DNA of 64,000 bases, from NCBI RefSeq assembly GCF_029852145.1, contig NC_079976.1, positions 20,052,617-20,116,616 on the forward strand, read 5' to 3'. This DNA comes from Microplitis mediator (taxonomy: Eukaryota; Arthropoda; Insecta; Hymenoptera; Braconidae). The notes beneath the pieces were generated by a model. That model was given only the letters and a program-made list of their open reading frames with translations. It searched no databases and was not told the DNA's origin. The translations under genes and the position numbers were made by a program. This document shows positions 22,451-34,625 of the stretch, piece by piece. Each line of letters begins with the position of its first letter. The first letter of the stretch is position 1.

Positions 22451-24175
22451 TCAGGGTTGGAACCGAAATTTAAAAATGGGTAATAATGAAAAAAGAGTTT
22501 TAAGAGAAGCGTATATAAGATATCGGATGGCAGTTCGAGATGTTGATAATTGAAACTATATTTTATTTGCCGGACGTCTTTTTCAACAGTGGATAGTAGG
22601 TAGATCAGTATGTAAAAGTTGAAAAAGATAGGATGAATTTTATAAGATTAAATAGAGTTAGATTACGATCTGAAACTTATACTGGTTTTGTTGATTATTT
22701 AGAAAATAAATGTAAAAATAATTGTACTAAAGATAAAAATAAAATTGGTAAAGTTGTTATTTTACCTTCTACTCATACTGGTTCTCTTCGTAATCAAATT
22801 CAGAATTATCAAGATGCTATGGCTATTGTTAGAAATTTCGGAATACCAGATTTATTTATTACAATGACGTCTAATCCAAATTGTCGTGAAGTAAAAGAGA
22901 ATCTTTTCCCCGGTCAACAATCTTCTGATAGACCTGATCTTATGTCAAGAGTATTTGATATGAAGAAAAAAAAGTTATTGCATTTAATTACTCATGACAA
23001 AGTTTTTGGTGAACCTATAGCTTATGTGTATGTTATTGAATCACAAAAAACGTTGATTATTGCATATTCATTTATTACTTACTTTAAAAAAAAAAATATT
23101 AACTCCGGATATGGTTGATCGTTACATTTCTGCAGAAATTCCTGATCCGAAATTAAATCCTTAGCTACATCAAATTGTTTTAAAAAATATGATTTATGGT
23201 CCTTGTGGTGATTGATGTAAAATTAATGATCGATGTACTAAAAATTTTCCAAAAGCATTTGAGGAAGAAACGGTAATGGATTCAAATGATTATCCTAAAT
23301 ATAGAAGAAGAAATACTGGTGTTGTCTACAATCATTTTGATAGAAATATTGATAATCGATGGGTTGTACCTTATTGTCCCATTTCATTTATAATTTTTAA
23401 TTGTCATATTAGTGTTGAAGTTGTAACAAGTGTAGATGCTCCTAAATATTTATATAAATATGTATATAAAGGGCCTGATGCTGCTAATATTGAATTAAAA
23501 GAATTTGATGAAATTAATCACGATGAAATTAAAAATCATATTGAAGCACGTTATGTTGGTCCTGATGAAGCTATTTGGCGTATTCTTGATAAAAAAATAC
23601 AAGAAAAAAGTCATCCATTAATTCGTTTACCTATTCATTTACCTGATCAACAAGTGATATCTTTTAGAGAGGATTCCAGTAATAATGATATAAAAAATAT
23701 TTTTAATCGGTCAACTATGCTTAGTGATTATTTTGAATTGAATATTCAAGACGAAAATGCATGCCAATTTTTTTATACTGAAATTCCATCTCATTATGTT
23801 TTTAAAAAAATAACTATAAATAATAATATAAGTTTTCAATGGTGTAAAAGAAAAAATTCATTCAATGCTATTGGGAGAATGTATTCTGTTAGTCCGTCTC
23901 AAACCGAATTATTTCATCGGTTGTTATTACTTAATGTCAAAGGAGCTAAAACTTTTCAAGATTTAAGAATTGTACGTGATCATTCTTATTCAACTTATAT
24001 AGAGGCATGTTTAGCATTAGGTTTAAGTGATGACGATTTTGAATGGACGAAAGCAATAGAGGAAGCTTCTTCATGGATGATGCCAAATCAATTAAGAAGA
24101 TTATTTGTTAGGATTTTGATATATTGTCATCCTGTTTATCCTGAAAAATTATGGGAAAAATTTAAATTTTAATTT
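22451..24175 (+). pseudogene. Helitron Rep (HUH endonuclease) region (piece 3)
   Basis: Continues the Helitron protein with GWNRNLKMGNN and then 22633-23118. That stretch contains RLNRVRLRSETYTGF, LPSTHTGSLRNQIQNYQDAM and GEPIAYVYVIE, all typical of the Rep domain. At about 23040 one extra A in a run of six, plus a GGA-to-TGA change, breaks the catalytic HUH segment, which survives out of frame as His-Ile-His. Rep sequence resumes with PDMVDRYISAEIPDPKLNP and then 23276-24172. This includes KNFPKAFEEET, YLYKYVYKGPD and EARYVGPDEAIWRIL. Stops interrupt it near 23163, 23216 and 24172. The normal role would be nicking and rolling-circle strand transfer. Confidence 0.92.
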
Positions 24176-25029
24176 TCAGAAGATTATAATATTATGTATA
24201 AAGATATAAAAAAAGCTCAAGAAGAAGCTTATAATGAAATAGTCCATTTCATTGTACATAATGATTATAGTATCACTCAATTCCCAACTTTAAAACAAAT
24301 TAATATATCAATAAATAAAACAATAGATCAAAAATTACTTAATCAATATATGAATTTAGGTTTAGAACAATATGAAAAATTAAATAAGACTCAAAAAGAG
24401 ATAGTTGATCTGCTTTTATCTATTGTCGATGCTTATGATATAGAAAATAATTGTATTTATATTGATGGGCACGGTGGGTCTGGTAAAACATTTGTATATA
24501 CTACTATTTCTTATATTTTAAAAGGAAGAAATAAAATGGTTTATTGCATGGCTTACACAGGGATTGCAGCATTATTGCTTCTTGATGGTAAAACAGTTCA
24601 TAAAACTTTTGGTTTACCTATACATTTATATTGTGATTCTTCTTCGAGTATTAAAATACAATCTAAAGAAGCTAATAATTTAAGAAGTGTTGATCTTTTT
24701 ATTTAGGATGAAGCTCCTATGTCTCCAAAATATGCATTAGAAGTTGTAAATTAATTATTACAGGATATTATGAATAACACTAAACCGTTTGTTGGTAAAG
24801 TATTTATTTTAGGTGGTGATTTTTGACAATTACTTCCAGTAAGAGAAAGAAGCACTCGTACTAAAACAATAAGTCTATCTATCAAATATAGTAGTTTATG
24901 GAATGATTTTAAGAAATATTCATTAAATCAAAATATGCGAGTTTTACCAGAAGAAATGTAATTTTCTAAATTTTTATTGGATATTGGAGATGGGAGTTTG
25001 AATGATGTTGATGTGACAGATACTTGAAA
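24176..25029 (+). pseudogene. Helitron Pif1-type helicase region (piece 4)
   Basis: Follows piece 3 in the same frame across a TAA. Walker A is GHGGSGKT (near 24470), and YCMAYTGIAALLL is the next helicase motif. Walker B DEAPM follows a TAG at 24704. GGDF-stop-QLLPV (helicase motif III) and NMRV come after that. Stops at about 24704, 24752, 24824 and 24960 show decay. Similarity ends near 25029, so the C-terminal helicase motifs and the Helitron 3' hairpin/CTRR end are missing. 5'-3' helicase unwinding during transposition is the family role. Confidence 0.92.
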
Positions 25030-26620
25030 TCTACGACATTTAGCGCCTATAGCCGGCAGCTAAAAATATTAGATAAGATACAGCTAGTAAAAAAGATACC
25101 TAATCGTTCTGATAGTGACGTCATCATCGGATCAAAAAGTATTTTTTGGTTACATGTGCGATAGCAAACGATCAAAAAATATCGAAGTAACTTAACGAGC
25201 CATCTTGTGACAAAATTTATCTTCATTTCAATTCGTCCACTTACCGACTTCTCTCTAATTTTCAACAAATACTCAAAACAATCTTACCAAAAAAATAAAC
25301 GCGGATTTATAATCTGCCATTTATAGGCTCTAAATGAAGTAAATTTCAAATATCTGTCACAAAAACTAATGTATTTATCTAGTACAATCGAGTCTAAGAC
25401 GCTCGTGTCTTAAACACGATCGCACTCGATAGATAAAATACTATTATTGTCAACAATTTTGTGGCTTCATCACATAAATAAAATACCTTTAAATTAATTA
25501 TTATTTATTTAAATAAATAATAAAATATTAAGACCGATTCGTCGGAAAAATACCAAAGAACCTGTGCACGTGACCATCTCATGCGCACAGTTACCAGGAA
25601 TCTAATAAATTAAGCCCTTCTGGCATCCAATATAAAATAATAATAATTTAAAATTTGCTTAAATAATTATACAAGCTCTTCTGGCTATCAGACCTGGAAA
25701 AATGGAACTTTAGTTCCAGTACAGTCATTAGATCTGTACAGATCATTAAATCATCTATAAATTATATATTACCTTTGACTAATTAAGCCAAATCATCAGT
25801 TATCATGCATCAGAGACTAGATAACTAATCAACAGACCATGCCACCAGCATGTAAAATGAATCTCTGAAAATTCTCGAATTTACGTACATATTTTGCATA
25901 TATAAAAATTTAATAAAGTTTCAAACAAATAAAATAAACAAATACTAAAAAGCATCGAATCCTAACTTCAAATACTCAAAGTTTTCTGACTGTAATAAAA
26001 AAGAGGTTGAGAACCATTTCATATAATTTGGTATATTAAATCATTATAATATTATAATTGACAGACTATAGAATGACCCCCCGCTTTTCACCTGACGTGA
26101 CGTCACGAGCACAGATCAAGCGCATCGCAATTACCCTTTCTCATACTCATGTCGTACTTAAAATTGCTGTCTATCATAACTTTATTTGTCTTCTACGATC
26201 ATAATAAACTCTACGGAGTAACATCATATTAACGCACATACAACGTTCATAAACTTTTGTGACCTGGTTTACCTGTTACAACCGTAAGTACGAATAAAAT
26301 ATTCATTTAAATTCGCGAACTGGGATAACTCTCAGGAACACCCGTATTGACCTGTGGTGTATAATTTTACATTTCCTCTTATATTTATTCAACTATCCAC
26401 CTAGTGACTATTTGAACAGATATAATAATGACCGACTAAAATAATCCCTTTGGAAAAAGGAGAGTCGAGACACAAATCTGGAGCAATATTTAATTACTCC
26501 AGAAAACATTAAATTCATGTTTATGAGCTCAACATACAAATAAAAACTGAAATCTGATAATAACCAGATACTAAACGAATAATATATAATAATAATAATT
26601 ATATTGGGTAAGACAATACC
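25030..26620. other. AT-rich stretch, probable leader of the Gypsy remnant
   Basis: No coding region seen. TGACGTCA-type sequence occurs at 26095-26105 (CTGACGTGACGTCACG). No matching LTR of the 29.44-kb type was found here, so the 5' end of the Gypsy remnant is not defined. Confidence 0.4.
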
Positions 26621-26621
26621 A

Positions 26622-26960
26622 ACAATCATGGCATTGCTGGGAAGACTTTGCAAGGTCTTACACCGAATACTTCACACAAGGAAAGACTGATCTTGACATA
26701 AGTCAAGAAATCATGACGACCTATCAACAACCGCGAGAAGACCCTAAAACGTTCATCAAAGAAGCTATGATAAAATATCAAGAGATGGACAAAGCACCAT
26801 CAGAAGAAGAGCAAGTTCTTGTGATCAAAGCTCGCTTATCATCTGAAATCCAGTCTCAACTTGACTCTCTGGCTCCTTACACCAAAACCTATTCACAATT
26901 AAACTTAGCCGTGAGAACAGCTGTATAACGATTAGCTCAGAGAGCCAAAGCCGCTGCAGA
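26622..26960 (+). pseudogene. Gypsy-type gag fragment
   Basis: A continuous frame from about 26622 (WHCWEDFARSYTEYF) through the ATG at 26713 to a TAA at 26926-26928 encodes a gag matrix/capsid-like helical region. It includes PREDPKTFIKEAMIKYQEM and SSEIQSQLDSLAPYTKTYSQL. Spacing and residues fit the retrotransposon gag domain common in arthropod Gypsy elements. After the TAA the frame continues briefly (RLAQRAKAAAETR). The protease, reverse transcriptase and RNase H that should follow are absent; the sequence jumps to the integrase zinc region near 26965. Confidence 0.65.
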
Positions 26961-26964
26961 GACC

Positions 26965-28002
26965 AGAAAACTTGCAAAATATACCGAAAGAGCGTATAAG
27001 GGAGCACCTTCATCAGACTCAAAAAACTCGGGAATTTGTTAATAAATGTAAAACCTGTCTTCTGCATAAATCTGACGCAAACTCACCCAATATTCCCGAA
27101 GGTCACCGACCTATTACCGAACCTTGGGAGTGTGTATCGATTGACACCATCGGACCGTTACCACGTTCAACTCACGGTAAAATACATTTATTTTTGTTAT
27201 GCGACGTGTATACACGCTACCTTGAATTAAAATTGACATCAGAACTAACCGAAAAAAAAAGCTGCCGAATTTTTACGCGATATTTTTCGCCGATGGGGAC
27301 CTGCTCGTGTTGTTATTTCCGATAATGGCACTGAATTTACCAATAAAGAAGTAACTTCATTTCTGAATTTAATGCAGACCACCCATGAATTTACACCACC
27401 TTATTCTCCACAATCCAACCCAATCGAGAGAATAAATCGAAATTTAAAAAATTATGATTCGATCCTATTTAACAGACAACCATAATAAATGGGATGAGTG
27501 GCTACCTGAACTGACCTACGCTTATAACACCTCCATCCACAGTTCCCTTGCATGCAGCCCTGCCCGCCTTAAATTTGGCAGAGATCCTAGATATTTAGAA
27601 CTGCACCGCAACCTTTCCATAATACCTGAAACAGATATACCTGTGGAGCGTGAGCGACTCATCAATTTATTAAACGAGATCCGACACTTTGTCGAATCAA
27701 AAAAAAAAAAAAAAATGCTAAAGGCTCAGGATACTCAAACCACCTCGCGAAAATCCATACGACCAGAAACTAACTTAACTGCTGGTACCGAAGTATATAT
27801 TAAATTAAAAACACTGAGTCGTAAAGCAGAAGGAATCGCTGGTAAGCTCGTTCCACCGCACAAAGGTCCATTTTACATTGATAAATTTGTATCAACAAGC
27901 ATGGCTACCATTTGTGATAATAATAATAAAATAATAGGCACTTATAAACTATCTGATTTAAAAGTGCCTAGACGATCCACCCGTCGTGGAGCACGACAGT
28001 AA
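26965..28002 (+). pseudogene. Gypsy integrase fragment
   Basis: Integrase of a Gypsy retrotransposon. A degenerate zinc region precedes CKTCLLHK. The catalytic core shows the three acidic positions in SIDTIGPLP, VISDNGTEF and SNPIERIN, with about 35 residues between the second and third. Two single-base frameshifts, in A-runs near 27255 and 27448, break the core into three frames. The last frame (27454-28002) includes WDEWLPELTYAYNTSIHSSL and a C-terminal GTYKLSDLKVPRR. A16 at about 27700 lengthens a lysine run. Joined directly to gag by an internal deletion, it cannot retrotranspose by itself. Confidence 0.88.
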
Positions 28003-28016
28003 ACTTGCTTAGGTAA

Positions 28017-28509
28017 ATGATATCTCAATTACCCAGCCGATATCGAAATCAGCAGTCATCGCTACCTGATTTTTCAACTGTTCCTTTCATCGTACCACTA
28101 ATTATCAAAATTGGAGAGTCAACTCACGAGAGTCACTATGATCTCCGCGACACCGTAACAGAGGAAACCTGGAGAAATTACTGGTGGAAATTACGTCAAA
28201 AAGTTGAAGCAATACCACCAACTACAAGAACCGTGAGAACTCAGATCGCCGAGACCAGACTCTCATCAGTACCGGGATCTACCGGATGTCTACGATGCTA
28301 AAGAAAGGGACATTTACACCAAGAATGTACAAACACAAAGTTTGAAGATGATTACTGCACCAGTTGCTTAAGAGTGGGACACAACAACAACGCATGTCCA
28401 TATTTACCATCATCATCTGCGGGCTTTGAAGTAATGAAAGAATTTTGCCTATCCTGCAAAACTCAGCACCCATATTTCGACTCCAAATGCAGGGCCTGTC
28501 GAACTTGAG
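28017..28509 (+). pseudogene. Zinc-knuckle (CCHC) gag-like fragment after integrase
   Basis: An open frame from ATG 28017 stops at TGA 28300 inside the first knuckle and continues in frame to TGA at 28507. Two nucleocapsid-type knuckles are visible: C-X2-C-X4-H-X4-C around CLRC...GHLHQEC and again in CTSCLRVGHNNNAC. A third cysteine group (FCLSCKTQH) is incomplete. N-terminal sequence includes WRNYWWKLRQKVEAIPP. A nucleocapsid normally lies in gag, upstream of pol, so its place after integrase is odd. It may be a separate element or an extra reading frame of this Gypsy lineage. Confidence 0.6.
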
Positions 28510-29440
28510 GGAACATCAGCCGAGACGACCGAGGAGCCGTGGACATCCTTTCACCATAAGAATACCACCTGCATCCAACCGAGTGTCTCGTACCTGAGGT
28601 AATCGTTTCAGTAAGTTTTTTTATTACAAGAAAAATATTTCTTTGATTATTGAAGAAAAAATTTTATTTTATGGGCTTCACCCAACTTAAAAAAAAAAAA
28701 AAAAAAAAAAAAAAATACCTTTTATTTGTTTATTTAATTAATTACTCAAGTTGAAAAAAAAGAAAAAAAAATATACATTTACCTCAGATTACGGAACCAA
28801 TAACAGCCTTACTAGTCAATTATATAGTAAGACATACATAATAAACTATACCGAATTTACCAATATTGTCAAAAAAAAAAATATCTATATCACGTATTAT
28901 AACATTAGAATAATATTTAAAATTATTTGAAAAGAATGTTTGAAAAAAGAGTCTATAAGAATGTTATAAAATTAAACGATACAAAGAATGGAGAAATTAT
29001 TCTATTTATTAATATTTGGGTAACATTTAATTTATATAAAAAATAATGTATTGTAGTAATATTGAAGCTACCTACCATTAACTTAAAACATGTTGTGATA
29101 ATTAGTATTTATCTTTGTAGCTCAATTATTATTATTTTTTTCATTTTTTATTTTTATCTTTCGTTTAATTTTCACAAGAAATGGGATATTGATGAATTCC
29201 AAAAAAAATGTTACCTGAAAATAGTTATTTAAGTTGACTATGTATTAATTACATTAATTTACTGACTATTATTAATTACTATTATTAATTAGTGTTAATT
29301 ATTAATTTATTAATTACTTATTTGATTACACCAATTTATTATTTTATAGAATTACTGTACGTGATCGCCTATTATCATGGTACTCTTTGTTTCTTTTTCG
29401 ACTGAAAATTACTGAGTAACTTCCAGTCTGGCTCGGGGGT
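28510..29440. other. AT-rich non-coding stretch with poly-A run
   Basis: An A24 run near 28690 and many short AT repeats. No gene. A purine-rich GGCTCGGGGG immediately precedes the LTR-like start at 29441. Confidence 0.45.
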
Positions 29441-30130
29441 GTAACGAGGTTGATGACACCTCATTATCATACCATGATAATAGACTGTCACCGAGATCAA
29501 ATATCGTATGTTACCTATATTACATATTAACATATTTACCGATTATTATTATTATTTACTATTCCCTTTCCATTTGCTATTTTAATGGAAGGGATGCGCA
29601 TCTCGTTGGCGCATGAGCACCGACGTGAATCTATAAAACGGCCTGCGCGCCGATTATCAGTTAGTTTTTACTCATTTACTTTCACTTTTCATTATGTCTT
29701 TATAATAAATATAGTTTCACGTTTTTAACCCTGTTTTTAATTTTTACCCGTTTACGACTAAGTATCCGGTAGCATCTGAGCATTTCCTTAGATAATTATA
29801 GCCTATAGCATTCCTATGGAAGACGGAAACCCCGTAGAGGTACAATTTGCCGTATCCTCGTGTAAGCCCAATTACACTTCCTAGCCCATAGCATTCCTAT
29901 AGAAGACGGAAACCCCGTAGAGGTACAACTTGCCGTATCCTCGTGTGAACCTGATCACACCTCCTAGCCTATAGCATTCCTATAGAAGACGGAAACCCCG
30001 TAGAGGTGCGACTTGCAGCATCCTCGTGTGAGCCTGATTGCACACCCTAGCCTATAGCATTCCTATAGAAGACGGCAACCCCGTAATCCACCTGCTTGTG
30101 GTTTTTAACTGACAATTGTGATGCTTTGAT
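29441..30130 (+). promoter_or_regulatory. LTR-type promoter and leader with 83-bp repeats
   Basis: Begins TGTAACGAGG after a G5 purine tract, as an LTR would after a polypurine tract. At 29632-29668 are a TATAAAA box, a GC-rich spacer and an ATCAGTTAGT arthropod-type initiator, with ATAATAAA polyadenylation-like sequence at 29702. Downstream, GCCTATAGCATTCCTATAG recurs at 29801, 29884, 29967 and 30050, an exact 83-bp period. The right LTR end and a second LTR were not found, so this is an incomplete LTR or leader. Confidence 0.5.
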
Positions 30131-30497
30131 CACAATTGTCCTCGCTTTTAATCTCGTTTCTATCTGCACCAGTGAATCACCAGCTCTCAGGTAAGTATAA
30201 TAATACTATTATTGTAGCTTCTCTAACTCCTAGTGCATACTATTTAATTTCATTTTACTCTTGCGGCTTGTTATGCAAGTACCTGTACTCTATATTTATT
30301 ATATATTATTTATACATAACCTGGCCCCACGAATCCCGATCCTTTATATGTAATTTCTGGACATATAAAAATATCAAGGCCAAACGGTCGTCTGGTCCCA
30401 ACGAACTGGGTAATACAGGATCAATTACCAAATAATTAGCCTACTGACTAAAAAGGACACAGGCCCATTTAATTTAAATGGGTAACGGACGGTTGAT
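30131..30497. other. Non-coding stretch after the leader repeats
   Basis: Includes a possible splice donor CTCAG|GTAAGT (30186-30195). An open frame of about 100 codons here has no known motif and I do not call it. Confidence 0.4.
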
Positions 30498-30533
30498 TAA
30501 CCCCTATTAGAAGGGGTGGACCTCAACTTCGTT

Positions 30534-32206
30534 TCAAGTCTTATTAACTTTTTGGCACGACGCTTTAGAAATATAACAAAAATGACTGGGCTCACATAGT
30601 TCATTACATATAAGACATTTACTTTTTCCACATTGATGTGGATGTTTTTTAGGATATGTCGCATAGTTACACGAAGTACAGAATTGAATGTTATCGCATA
30701 CTGTAGATAATGATCCTGCTCCATATGATCCCGGGCGTATATGGTTCTCAAAACTAATTTTAGCAAAAAATAGTCTGTTGCATACATTACATATTTTGAC
30801 ATCTTTATTCACACGGATAGTATTGTTTGCTCAAATTCGGCATTGTTTGCATTGATTTTTACAAGTGTGTCTAAACTGGACATCATAATATTCTCTACAC
30901 GGTTTGCAATAATATGGCACCGACTGGAATGCTGTCATTGTCGTGATGTATTCATAATGCTTTTCTTCATCATAATATAAAATATTCAAAGTATGAGTTA
31001 ATTCAAACCCTGAAACTTCAACAACTGCGGCACCATCATAAATTTTTTCATGTCGTTTATTCGAGGGACACGATTTTAGACCGTAGAGTACAATTCCTAT
31101 CTTCTGTGGTGTGAAATAATTTTGAAACAGCTTAAATTCTTCTATCCCACAACCATTCTCAGGTATTCTAACTCCTATTTGTGCTGCAAACTCTAGTGCG
31201 CTATCACGCTGGCACTTTCTTTCCCAGTCCCGGACCTGATTCCACACTTCATGTAGTTTTCCGGTTGCCGCTTTTGCTTTTAATTTTCTCTCGCATGCTA
31301 AAGCAGTAACAAGTGCCCTTGGTAAACAGAGATTGTCATTGTTGCACATCCTTAGGACACCTGGTGGTCTTTTTTTATCGCATTCAATACTATGACTTTG
31401 ACCCACTGGAGCTTCGACGACATGTAATTTAATATGAAATGAGTTGACGACATTGAATCCCCCGGCACTCTGAGAAATTTTATTGACAAGATTCCATAAA
31501 TCATCAAATTCGTAGCCGGCAATCGGGCGCATGCTTTGGTATGCATCATTACCCTGTAGCCCATCAAAACGAAAACTTGAGCAGAAACGATTATTTCCTG
31601 CTTGACCTGCTGTGATGATTTTGTCGTAAACTTTACGAAATGCTGTAACTACCCACTATACAGCATTGCCATCCTGAGGTACAGGTCTTATACGAAAACC
31701 CATCGCATGAGTATTTAAGCGGTATTTCCTCAGATGCCCATTAAATATTTCTATGAGAGGGAATCTATTTTCAGCATCGCCTATGTTGGCCACAATATTT
31801 AGTTGTTGCTGTTGCTCACCATTCGCGACCACATCATTATTGTTTTGAATGATTTCTCCTCCAATTTGATTAATATCTGGAGAAAAATAATAATATTTAT
31901 TAAATTCTATTTCTATTAGCTTATTTAAAAACAAAAGAAATAACTAAACAGAATTAATAACATACCGTCAAATAAACCTTCGTCGAAATCGTCATCTATC
32001 AAGAGATCTTGATTAGATGCTGGTGCAATACCGAATTCCCGTAGAATATCAATATCTTCATTTTCGATATTTAAATGATTGTGAGGCTCGTTTTGCACAG
32101 AAAAGTCTATATCACGTAAGTGCACTAAATTAAATTGTATTCCATTTAACGCGAGTAACTGCTGCTCATAGTCGTCATCGATTTCAGGAATGTTTAGAGG
32201 GTCCAT
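30534..32206 (-). pseudogene. Maverick/Polinton DNA polymerase B, N-terminal part
   Basis: Minus strand, ATG 32206-32204. Exon 1 (32206-31966) is acidic and ends at a GTATGT donor. An 89-bp intron (31877-31965) ends TTTCTCCAG. Exon 2 (31876-30534) stays in one frame with two premature stops (TAG at about 31655, TGA at about 30831) and ends at TAA. Features typical of the Polinton protein-primed PolB N-terminus: NLCLPRALVTAL, IPENGCGIEEFKLFQNYF, YDGAAVVEV and a series of Cys/His clusters (YYCKPC, CNVCNRLFF, CTSC, CKSKCLIC-like, HFCYI). The exonuclease and polymerase domains that should follow are lost; downstream sequence belongs to the LTR-like region. Described only as a genomic relic. Confidence 0.8.
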
Positions 32207-32881
32207 TTTCGGTAAATGTTTTAAACTGACTGACTCTCTCAAGGAAAATTAAATATTAAATACATATCATCGAAGTAAAAAAGGAGAGGCCCTTTTCTTT
32301 ATTTCTTTTTCTACACCATTCGCTAGCTATTTTTCTCCGAATATAACTTATTGGGTATTTTAGAACAAAATCCCCCCTCTACTCTATAAGGCAGTATTCT
32401 TACTGACATTCATTAGTATCAAACTTTTTTAGTTGATTTTAAATAACTTGAAACACTCTGAATGTTTTCATGATCAGATGACACTTCTTTACATGAAAAA
32501 CGTGAACATTTTTTTTTATTTTTTCAAATTTAAAAATCAAGAAACGATGCATATGTGATTTCTAGTGATTTAGTGATTCTACCAGTCAAGTTAACTTGTT
32601 TACCAAACAAAAATACTTTTTTTGGAGAGTCCCTCCTGCAGAGTCTTTCTGTGACAATGATTAGGGTTGGAGCAAATGAGAAGAAAAAATAAAAATATAT
32701 TTTTAATTTCAAAGTCTCAAATATTGCTTACGTTTTTTTTAATAATAATCATAATAATAATAATTTTTTTCCTTTAAATTCTTTTACTGCTGAACTTTAA
32801 ATATTGTTGTTATTGATTTTATAAAAGTAGTGTTTCAAAAATTAAATTTAAAATTCGAAGTTTTGAAATATATATATATAT
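32207..32881. other. AT-rich stretch, no gene
   Basis: Upstream of the polymerase fragment; no further Polinton genes (integrase, ATPase, capsid) seen. It ends in a short (TA)n tract (32866-32881) that is the target of the next LTR element. Confidence 0.5.
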
Positions 32882-33138
32882 TGTAGTGGTTGGTATCTTA
32901 AATTAATATCACTTATACACTACAATGATAACACACTTATATTAGAAATAATAACACCACAATTAACAGCAGTAAAAGAAAGCAAGAGCAATATATAGTT
33001 TATTGAGATACAATGTTTGCTGTTTAACTGTCAATATAAGACTGACTGACTTTAATCGCGCATCTATAAAACAAGAGAAGAAGGCATTTGTTTTCTAGCT
33101 ATTCAAATATTTAAAAGATCAGTTTCACATTCGTTACA
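32882..33138 (-). repeat. 3' LTR of the Gypsy-type element
   Basis: 257 bp, TG...CA. It contains AATAAACT polyadenylation-like sequence and is preceded on the minus strand by the purine tract. Confidence 0.92.
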
Positions 33139-34509
33139 CTACCCCCTTCTCAATAAAATTATCGTCCCGATAAAATTTGTGTTGGAAGAATCGAACTTAA
33201 TTGAAATTAAAACTATTTACAATCTTCGTTCGATTCCGCTATGGTCCCAACACACCCTATCTATCACCCTACAGGGAAAAAAACACCATAGCCCAAAAAC
33301 AACCCTGTAGGCTAACGCAAATATAATAAAAAAATAAAAAAAAATAGTCTATAGTTTAATTGAGCTAAGAATTTATAATAAAAAAATAAAATATTCTGCT
33401 AAATAGTTAATCGATACGCGTGACTCTATTTTCCTATTCAGCGAATCAAATAAATAAAATCAAAAAAATGTAACCCTCCTCTTGATTGAATGGACCTTCA
33501 ATGGGAATGGGAACAGGTACGGGATGGGAACAGAAACTCCTTCCTCTCCTCCTTGAAGGACTAGGAATGGACTCCTTCTCTCCTTCCCCAATAAAATTGG
33601 AAATATTATCTGCACATAATAAAGAACAAAACAAGTATCTCCAACATTTTATTAAATTTTATAGCTAAACATATTTCATCGTTACATCCTATTATTTATC
33701 AGTTGTTAATTATCAACTTTTATTATCGTGAACAATTCAATAATTTTGATCTTAAATGCTCAATGTTCTGCCGTTCGATTCATCCAGACCATTCTCCGAT
33801 ATGTCATCTATAGCTAACATATCAATGATACTGAATAACACACGTTGCAACGAATTTCATTTTTCTCCCTAAAAGCTCATCGGAAACTCTCCAGGGCATC
33901 CATCTATCTCTCAGAAGTCGTGGCCATCAACAAAAGAGAAATGTCGACTGTGTCAACTCCGGATGGATCCCAAAGCTCCAGTCAGGTTGCTCTTAGCCAT
34001 TGATAAGTCCTCAGAATCAAACTTTTGACCCTCGTTGAGCTCACTTAGATCAAAAGAAATATCCAGTCTCCGATCAATGACTGAGGAATCTCGGGAACCC
34101 CGCAACGATTAATCGTTCAAGGCCCACGGCCAGACTTCCCTTCAGATAATATACTCAAACCCAGAACATTTCCAGTCCTTATAGAATTCCGGGAATCCCT
34201 TGAACAACGTTACCACCGAGATCGTTCAGAGCCCTCAGCCAGACTTCGTTCAGAATCTCGGGAACTCTTCAGCAACGTCTACAGTGTGGCTCTTCAGGGT
34301 CCACTGCCAGACTTCTCCTAAGGACTATACCAGTCTTTAGCAGTCGTTCAGACATCTTCAATTCTATCAGTTTGCAAGATATCCTAGACTTACTAATTGA
34401 CTACAGAATCCCGGGAACCCTTTACAACGTCTACACTGAGATCGTTCAGGGCCCCAGCCGGACTTCTGTTTTATTTCCTCTTATTGATCACAATATGGTA
34501 TATGACGAT
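33139..34509. other. Non-coding interior of the Gypsy-type element
   Basis: No gene. Between about 34070 and 34470 a degenerate motif recurs about four times ('aatc.cgggaac', 'caacg', 'gatcgttcag.gcc', 'ccagacttc'), with a spacing near 100 bp. Confidence 0.55.
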
Positions 34510-34625
34510 TTACATGCATGATTTTATATTTTCATTTGGTATTTTTCTAATTTTATAAAGTACGTTATTTAGCCTATTTTCAATTTCATAAGGACCCTCC
34601 CAATCGCATTGAAGTAAATAAATTT
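34510..34625 (-). pseudogene. Gypsy pol C-terminal remnant
   Basis: The minus frame ending at TAA 34510-34512 reads CDWEGPYEIENRLNNVLYKI shortly before the stop. This matches the 'W-x-GPY-x-I ... RL-N-x-V-Y-x-I' signature at the end of Gypsy integrases. It shows the element derives from a full Gypsy by internal deletion. Upstream integrase core was not recognised. Confidence 0.7.

Noticed and set aside
25381..25430. Imperfect palindrome around AAGACGCTCGTGTCTT
   Set aside because: Stem is short and interrupted; not distinguishable from chance.
27036..27230. Second open frame overlapping the integrase
   Set aside because: Shadow of the integrase frame; no motif of its own.
33446..33668. Overlapping open frames on both strands around 'ctccttcctctcctccttgaagg'
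   Set aside because: Low-complexity purine/pyrimidine sequence inside the emptied Gypsy-type element; no domain.
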